Source: Candidatus Peribacteraceae bacterium (GTDB lineage Bacteria; Patescibacteriota; Gracilibacteria; Peribacterales; Peribacteraceae). From it: 20,465 bases of DNA. Where the stretch lies: the NCBI GenBank assembly GCA_028717505.1, contig JAQUNQ010000004.1, positions 1-20,465 of the forward strand. Reading direction: 5' to 3'. Made by a program: the position numbers and the translations under genes. Below, piece after piece: positions 12,481 to 20,000 of the stretch (the stretch's first letter is position 1; each line of letters starts with the position of its first letter). The notes below the pieces were generated by a model. That model was not told the origin of the DNA. It searched no databases and worked only from the letters and a program-made list of their open reading frames with translations.

Positions 12481-13067
12481 TTCATGCTTTCAGCGGATGA
12501 GGAGAGCTCGGGGCAGCAACAGGAATACCCGCGAGTTTCTGTGTCATTCAGGATATGAGGAGCAGTGACGTTGCCGGACAGGCAGCCCTGTGTCGGTTCG
12601 AGGAGAAGGCAACCCTCATCGCAGGTCATGGCTACCCATTTCTCATTGACGCGAATTTGCTGCCAGAGCATCGCCGGAGATTCGGCTGAGGACGACTCTG
12701 CTTGTTCGGCAGCATGCAGCGTGAGATCGACGGAGGGGAGGGCCTGTTCGGAGTTCTCAATGGTCGCGCCGGTTTCCGTCGTCTCTATGGTGCCGCATGC
12801 ATTAAGGCAAGTGGGTAGATCCGAGAAGAGCAAATCGCAGTCATTTGATGTTGCCGGTCCCCAACAGCGTTGCTCGCTGCAGCACCAGTTACTGGAAGGA
12901 GAGGGGTCGAAGAAGGGGCTCTCACTCATTTGTAGGGCTCTCAGGGCTTCCTCTGGCCAAGGGGGTAGGGGTTGATCTTCTACCGTTCGTGGGCGGAGCC
13001 TGAGGGCGAGCAAACAGAGGAACCCGATGAGTATGCTGGTGCCAATGATGATTCTCTTCTTCGTCAT
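12477..13067 (-). CDS. Small membrane-anchored protein with a six-Cys module
   Basis: The 196-residue product starts MTKKRIIIGTSILIGFLCLL: a basic n-region and one transmembrane segment (about residues 6-22), not followed by a clear cleavage site, so probably an N-terminal anchor with the rest outside. From about residue 60 comes WCCSEQRC...DC...TCLNAC, the same CC-C-C-C-C spacing as the modules of the giant protein upstream, then a Ser/Glu linker (ESSSAESPA) and a second Cys group ending YSCCCPELSSSAES. The shared module, the CCC motif and Ser-rich linkers tie it to the giant gene. The ATG at 13067 overlaps the stop of the preceding gene as ATGA (13067-13064), so the genes are translationally coupled. 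Function unknown; a small partner or cap of the giant fibre is plausible. Confidence 0.75.
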   Translation of the reverse strand: MTKKRIIIGTSILIGFLCLLALRLRPRTVEDQPLPPWPEEALRALQMSESPFFDPSPSSNWCCSEQRCWGPATSNDCDLLFSDLPTCLNACGTIETTETGATIENSEQALPSVDLTLHAAEQAESSSAESPAMLWQQIRVNEKWVAMTCDEGCLLLEPTQGCLSGNVTAPHILNDTETRGYSCCCPELSSSAESMN

Positions 13068-14011
13068 TTGTTCGTGAGGAGATCGCCGCTCCGGGCGTCG
13101 AAGGTGATCGTTGCGACTTCCCGCTTCCGCCCGCGTTCCTGCGTGAAGAGTTTGAGCGAAAGTCGCTGGCCATTCTGCTGCATTTCGATAGAGGGGTCAC
13201 TCAGATTTTGTCGCACTCCGGCGAGTGATGAGAGATAGGAGATCATGGTGGAGGAAGGCAGCTCGTCAGGAGGAGGGGAGAGATTGATGGCTGCTATTTT
13301 CTTCATGGCGACAGGTTGATTGTGAGCTCCCATGGACTGCATGTCACCGATTTCGAAGACACCGAAGATCTTTCCAGGGTGCTCTTTCGAGATGACGAGG
13401 ACTTGCAGGATCCGCGATGTGCCTTCCTGTGAAGGGGGTAGGAGTGTCTTTATTGTAATGACGTCTTCGTCGATACCAAGAATCTTCTGGATTTGTTGAT
13501 CGAATTTGCTGCGTTGCGCTTCGGGCAGGCGGTTCGCCGCAGCTACCTGCGAGAGAAGTTGCTGCTGGAATTCTGCCATTTGCAGGGCTTGTGTCTTCTC
13601 GTATTCCTCCGTGTTCAGGTAACTGCGTATGTCGACGAGACTCTTCTGGAGTGCAAGCAGCAAATCCCCCTTCCACAGGGCGTGTGGTCGGACATGCGTC
13701 ACCTCGCCGAGAGTCTCTTTCCCCTTCTTCAGGAGGATGGATGTGGAACCCGCTTTCGCGCGCAGGCTCATTTTCTCGTCCCTGCATCTCGAGAGGAGGT
13801 GTAGGTGTTTTTCACTCACATCTGTTTCCTGCAGCCGCTGTTTCAGCGCGTCCTCGCAGGAGAGATAATCTTCGATCCCGTCAGGGAAGCCATGGGGCTG
13901 CTCCAGTGCTTGATGCCGATCCTCCTTCCTCTCATTTTCGTGGAAAAAAAGAATATTTCTCTCATGGAGGAGGGGAGAGCCTTGGCCGAAGGGGAGGGAA
14001 GAAGGGGGCAT
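13064..14011 (-). CDS. Hypothetical helical protein of the giant-protein cassette
   Basis: The 315-residue product is taken from the ATG at 14011, one base after the giant gene's stop; a GTG at 14026 inside the giant gene is an alternative. No family recognised. The first 40 residues (MPPSSLPFGQGSPLLHERNI...) are polar and show no signal. The middle (about 40-175) is strongly helical and charged (EYEKTQALQMAEFQQQLLSQ, then NRLPEAQRSKFDQQIQKILG), probably coiled coil. The last half has beta-like segments (TSRILQVLVISKEHPGKIFG, then GRKREVATITFDARSGDLL). With no membrane segment it is probably cytoplasmic unless the true N-terminus was altered by a frameshift, which cannot be excluded. It is tightly linked to both neighbours, so it likely serves the giant protein. 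Confidence 0.7.
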   Translation of the reverse strand: MPPSSLPFGQGSPLLHERNILFFHENERKEDRHQALEQPHGFPDGIEDYLSCEDALKQRLQETDVSEKHLHLLSRCRDEKMSLRAKAGSTSILLKKGKETLGEVTHVRPHALWKGDLLLALQKSLVDIRSYLNTEEYEKTQALQMAEFQQQLLSQVAAANRLPEAQRSKFDQQIQKILGIDEDVITIKTLLPPSQEGTSRILQVLVISKEHPGKIFGVFEIGDMQSMGAHNQPVAMKKIAAINLSPPPDELPSSTMISYLSSLAGVRQNLSDPSIEMQQNGQRLSLKLFTQERGRKREVATITFDARSGDLLTNK

Positions 14012-14012
14012 A

Positions 14013-17000
14013 CTAGAGACAGGCACCTTTGCAGTAGACCTTCTGAGTATAGGTCACCGTACAAGATAAATAACCAGTATCCGTGGTCATCGTTTCCTCT
14101 TCATCGGTGAAGAGGCCACGCCTTGCCATGCAGTCATTTTTCTGGGTTCTCCATGCATTTTTCAGGGCTTGGTCCGCATTGAATAGAGCTCTCGCACAGA
14201 AGAATGAATTCGCAGAAGCGGAGATGGTTTTTGGTACGGTAACTCTGTTGTCCGGACAGGACATGCCGTTGATCCAAACATTGTCCCTATTGCCGCAACG
14301 GCAGCAGACCTCCATTCTCTCCAGATCCCCGTTCGCACCCGGCAAGGCGCATTCATAGGGCTTGCCATTATCGAGCCAGCAGAAATCGCCATTGTTATGG
14401 CACGTATGCCGTTCCTGTGAGATTCCCGCCACCGTGACGTGGTAGGTAAGGGTGGTCGAGCAGTTGGAGCTCGCCGTTGCACGGTTGCCACTCACGGTGA
14501 TATCCCTCCCCGGATAAGCCTGTGCGAGGGCCTGTACCCACTTGCTGACATCCTGCTCGTCGTCGAATTCCTTGCATCCATTGTTGGTGATAACTGCGCA
14601 CTGTGCATCCGAACAGATACTGAGGCAGGAGCGGATGATGGTGAAGTAGTTTTTGCACCCCAAGCCGTGCCCGTCGCGATGGATGCTTAGGTTTGTGCAG
14701 GCGCGGATATCGGGGATCGGAGCCCGCTCATCCAAGGTGTACTTGTTTTCTTCCTTGCATTGGCTCTGGGAAGCCTGCCAATCGATACAGCCCTTCTTGA
14801 AGCGGGAAATGCATGCGCCACCGCTCCACTCGCAGTCCGCGTTTTCAACCGGGGTAAGGGCGGAATCATTTTCGCTGTCATCGGCGTAGGAGACGCATTC
14901 ACTATCCCTGAGGTCCGTCCATCCGTCTCCATCATTATCCACGTCATCGTAGCACTGGATTGGCTTTTCGCAGCCAGCTTTATTCTGGTACTGCGCACAG
15001 TGCGAGTCTTCCATGTAGGTGCACACGCAGCAGTTGAGGGAAGAGGCGGAAGAGGAGGCGCCCGAGCTGGCGGGAGAAGTGTCTGAGCCTGCAGAGGAGC
15101 TCCGCTTTGTGAGGTAACACGCTTTATTGCAGAGGTCGAGCTCGCTTGTCTTATAAGGCCCCAGAATGAATCCTTCAGGACACTTCTGGTTGTCCTTGGG
15201 CGTCATCACAGGGGCACATGTCTCACTCATGGCCGGGCAGCAGTACTTCTCCTCGATCTCTTTTCCTTCCGGACAGACATGCTGGCAGGACTTGAGATCG
15301 GGATAGGGGGTTTTGATGGCGCCGCCGAATATCGCTCTCGGGCACTTATCATTTTCGTCTACGGGTTTGCAGGATACCCTGTTCGTTTCGAGAACCGACT
15401 GGTAGACACAACAGTACTTTCCACTTGTTGATGCGGAGGAACCACCGGAAGAATTTTCAGAAGACGGGGAAGAGGCAGGGGCAGAGGAAATGGGGTTTTT
15501 GGCATCGCAGAAATTCTGCAGAGCTGCCGCATCCCCTGCCGTGGGGCAGGCAGTGCCGACACCCTTGAATTGATATTGATCGGCTTCAGTGCATTCGTCA
15601 CTCTTAGTCATTTTGCATTCCTTCCATTTGTTGTCGAGATCAGGAATGCAGCAGGCCCCCTGATTGGTGGAGGAAGCAGCGCTACTTGCGGGGGAGCTGG
15701 AGTCAGCCTTCGAAGAAGCGGCAGCACTACTCTCAGCAGGGGTACTGGAGGTGCTCGATGGTCCATTCGCCGCGGAGGAAGCACCCGTAGCATTGCACCA
15801 TTTGGGGAAGTCATTTGGATTCTGGGGACAGGTACCGGCTTTGAAGTCATAGAAAGAGATAGATTGACTGCCCACCTGGAAGCTGCCTGCGAGTTCCTGA
15901 CATCTCTTCAGGTTTGCGGAGATCTCCGCAGAGTCTTTTGGATTTTTCAATGTATATGTCACACAATCCAGAGGGCTAAACATCGATTTTGTGAAGCAGC
16001 AGCCATAATGGCCCTCAGAAGAATTTGTCTTCCCACAGAAAGACTTCATAGTAGCCTCGTCTGCCGGGCACTCTTCGCGCGGGCGGAAGTGCGAACGCTT
16101 TTCGTCACCGGCTGCCTTATACCATCTTTCGCAGTCGGCACGAGTCAATTTCTGGCATTGCCATCCAAAGTCGGGGTATTTTTTTATCTGATCGGCTGCG
16201 AGTTCGGGGACGTAGCAACAGGCACCCAAGGGATTGTCGGAGGAAGAGGAGCCAGAACTGGGCTCCGATGAAGGAATGGACGAAGCCGAGGGTGGTGCGG
16301 AGCTTGGAATGGAGGAGGCGGGAGCGGAGCTGGCCGTGGGGGCAGAGCTCACGACAGGAGAGGAGCTAGTTCCTTTGGTCTCTCCACACGTCTCCTCTGT
16401 GCACGCTTCGTTCATGTAGTTGCCGGTATACAAGATATCCCCCTGATCGATGGTGCTGGTGCACGTGACCTGGTACTCATTAGTGCAGAATTTGCTCGTT
16501 TCCTTCCATCCTGCTGCACCTGCGAACTCCGATTTTGTTCTGCAGCAACGCTTCTCCGTGGGGCAGCAGCAGACGCCCCCGGGGATGTTCTTGAGTTCGG
16601 CGGTGTTGGCGGGACAATCCCATTTTCCATCGGACTTCTTGTCGGGGTCGTAGCAGCCGAAGAGGCCGAGCTCCGGATGCTGATCGACGTACTGCCGACA
16701 GGGATATCCTCGGGAGGAAGAAGAGGACTCAGGAGCAGGGGTGGAGGAGGAAGAGGGGGGAGGAGGCTCAGAGGACGAAGAGGGAGCGATACAGGAGGGA
16801 CTACACAGCGCCTCTGTCTGATAGGCGTTTGTCTCATAAATATCCTCGTTGATGTCATGGCAGTTTTTTTGGGTTGGGGTGAAGTAGATGCTGAAGCACT
16901 TGTAGACATTTTTGTTGCAGCAGTAGAGATAGCGGTATCCCGTCGAGCTCGAACTCTCGGCGAGGGAACTCGACCCTCCTCCCGCGCACGCCGCGGTGCA

Positions 17001-20000
17001 CGCCGCATATCCTTCCGCCGTGGGCTGGTAAGCGGTGTCCCCCGAGAAGCCCGTTAGGCTATTGCAATTCTGCCCGACATCGAGGAGGACCGTGGAGCAG
17101 CTCTTCGACGCGATATTGCAGCAGGCGCGTGCGCGCTGCCCGGTGGGGCAGGAAGCCCGACAGGTGGACTCGTTCTCGTAGGCCGTGGAGAAATCAAGGC
17201 CGTTGTAGGTGGAGGTCCACGGACAGCTCGGGGTAGCATTGGGATAGCAGGCGAGGTAGTAGTCATCCGTCGTGGTGGAGTAGCAGCACCACTTGTTCCC
17301 TGCGCTCGAGGAGGCTCCTCCCGCTGAGCTCGCAGCGGCGGAAGAGGGTTCGGACGAAGCGGAGCTCACGCCGGCTGTGATGACCACGGCGTAGGACTGG
17401 GAGGTATCGTCCTCGGCGTACACGACGTACGTCACAGCAACACCGCTCGCGAAGCTCTGGGGAACGCCCGAAGCGGGACTGACCGATTTGCCATGGATGG
17501 AGATAGACGGGGTGATATTGGTGAGCGAGGTACCGGCGGGGACGTGCAGGGAGATGGTGTGCGCCACATTATCCACCGCGCCTGCGCCGAGTGCCCCGAA
17601 GGAGAAGCTCACGATCTCCTTGGGGGAGGTGGAGGAGGACTCGGCGGAAGAGGGGGGGGAGGAGGCGGGGGCTGAGGAAGGAGCGGAAGAAGCAGGTGCC
17701 GAGGAAGCTGGCTCAGAAGAAGCAGGAGGAGAGGAAGCTGGCTCAGAAGAAGCGGGAGCGGAGGAAGACGTATCGTCATAGGCGCAGCAGCACATTTGCG
17801 GACCGATGAGCCTGCAATACTTCTTCCTCCGGGCGATCAGTGGTCGGACAGAGGCCGGTTCCTCCTCCCCCCATCCGATGAGTTGCGCGAAGAAGTGGAA
17901 GAAGCCCGCAAAGAAGCCGCGCTCCGGCTCGGTGGTGGCGAAGGGGTCATTATTGGAGCAGTTGCCGGGTTCTTCTCCTGCTGCGCATCCGATACTCGAG
18001 GCATTCCCCGCGGAGCTGGGCGGCGCCTCGCTGCTCGAGGCCTCCGGCTCGGAAGAGGCGGGGGGTTCGGAACTTGCAGGAGGCTCACTCGAGGAGACCC
18101 CGGCACCTTCCGAACTCGACGCAGGCGGAACGGGACAACTGAGGCTGCACGTCGAGCCGACACCGTCGAATTCCCCACCTCCTCCGGCGCAATCCGTCTG
18201 GCTGTAATTGTTATCGCAATCGCCGGTTTCCCGATCCCAGCAGCACGCACCCGTTCCGGGTTTGCTCGAAGAAGCGCCTCCCCCTTCGGAACTCGATCCG
18301 CCACCGAAGCAGGGCATGTTCGCAGGACAGAGATCGAGCGCTACCCAGTTGTAGCCGTCATAGGACCAGTAGCAGTCGAATTCCGGCACGAAATCGGCGC
18401 AGCAGGCGAGATCGGAGAACCACTCATCATAGTAGCAAGCCCCGATGCCTGGCTTGCTTGAAGCCCCTCCTCCTTCACTCGATTCCCCGCCTCCTTCGCT
18501 GGAACCTCCTCCCCCCGTGCACTCGTCGCAGGAGATCGCCGGATCCCACCACTGGAAGGAGGACTGCAGACAGTCGTTGAAGGTTATGTTTGAGCAGTTG
18601 GATGGAGAAGGCGGAGTCTTGCAGCAATTTCCCAACACGGAGACGCATTCTGCCTGGAGGCAGGTTTGGCTGGGGTAGTGATATCCTGCGAGCGCCTGAC
18701 AAGCATCAGAAGTCATTGATTCTCCGAGACAGCTCAGGTCCACATTGCTGCAGCAGGCCCCGAGATCTCCTCCGGCGGAGCTTCCCCCTCCCCCCGTGCA
18801 TCCCGCCTCAATGCAGGTTTGATTGAGGTAGTGGTTTCCTATGTTTTCTGTCGCAGCCATGCAACCCCCGAAGGTCATGTTCTCTCCCACGCAACTGTCG
18901 GAGGTACTGTTGCAGCAGGCTCCGAGAATTCCTCCTTCGGAGGATTCTCCTCCCCCTTCGGAAGAAGTTCCTCCTCCGGAGCAGTCTGTCGCACAGGTCT
19001 TGGACTGGTTCCACCATTCCGGATCCTGATCATCGCAGGCCGCCTGCGTGAGCGTCTCGCAGACACCCGTTGCTTCCGTGATGCAGCAAGCACCGACAGG
19101 ACCGGATTCCGAGGAGTCTCCGCCACCCTCGGAGGAATCGCCCCCTCCTTCCGATGAGGCCTCCTCTGAGGATTCGTCTCCTCCTTCCGATGAGGCCTCC
19201 TCTGAGGATTCGTCTCCTCCTTCCGATGAGGCCTCCTCTGAGGATTCGTCTCCTCCTTCCGAAGAGCACGCCCCACCGGCACAGGGATCAGCACACACCT
19301 CGCAGTTAGCGGCATCTCCGGCGAAGCAGCCACTGGCCGCAGCACATTCGCTTGGTGTCATGTCGTACCCGATCGGCTCCGCCCCGTTGCAGCAGAGTCC
19401 TTTTGTTTCGGGGATGGAGGATTCTTCGCCTCCTTCGGAACTCGTGGTGCCTGTGCAGGAATTGTTACACGTCGAGTCATCCCCTTCATATTCTCCTCCC
19501 CCTCCCTCGCAATCTTTTTGCGTCATGGAGTTACTGCACTCTCCTGATTCCTCATCCCAGCAGCAGGCACCCGTTTCGTCTCCCCCACAGCCATCGACTG
19601 CAAAATTGAAAAAGACACCCTTGGCAGCTGCCTTTGCCGCTGCAGGGCAATTGAGATAGGCACAGGGGTCGGGATCACAGCTCGCTCCCTCCTCCCCCCC
19701 TATGAAGACGTTGGGGTTTTTGCAATTCTTGCGTTGCACATTTGCATTACATATGAAATTTTCCGATACAAGATTCTTCTCACAACAGACGCCCGGATCG
19801 TCCGGAGCATCTCCGCTGCTCCCTCCCCCTCCTGCGCTACTGTCTCCGCCTCCGCCGCTGCTTCCTCCTCCGCCAAGACAGGGGTTCATCCCTGGGATGA
19901 AGCAGAGTCCGCCATTCATGCCCGGATAGTGAGTCCCTCCCATCGATTCGCAGGCGTTTTGCTGTGCGACAGCACAAGCAATGCCGATGCAACAAATGCC

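Noticed and set aside
12297..12500. Plus-strand 67-residue frame starting ATG 12297
   Set aside because: Different frame from the 53-residue ORF that has the properly spaced GGAGG; its composition (Arg/Gly/Cys) looks spurious.
19144..19262. CRISPR-like array of 36-bp repeats
   Set aside because: The repeats are directly tandem with no spacers and encode an in-frame Ser/Glu/Gly linker.
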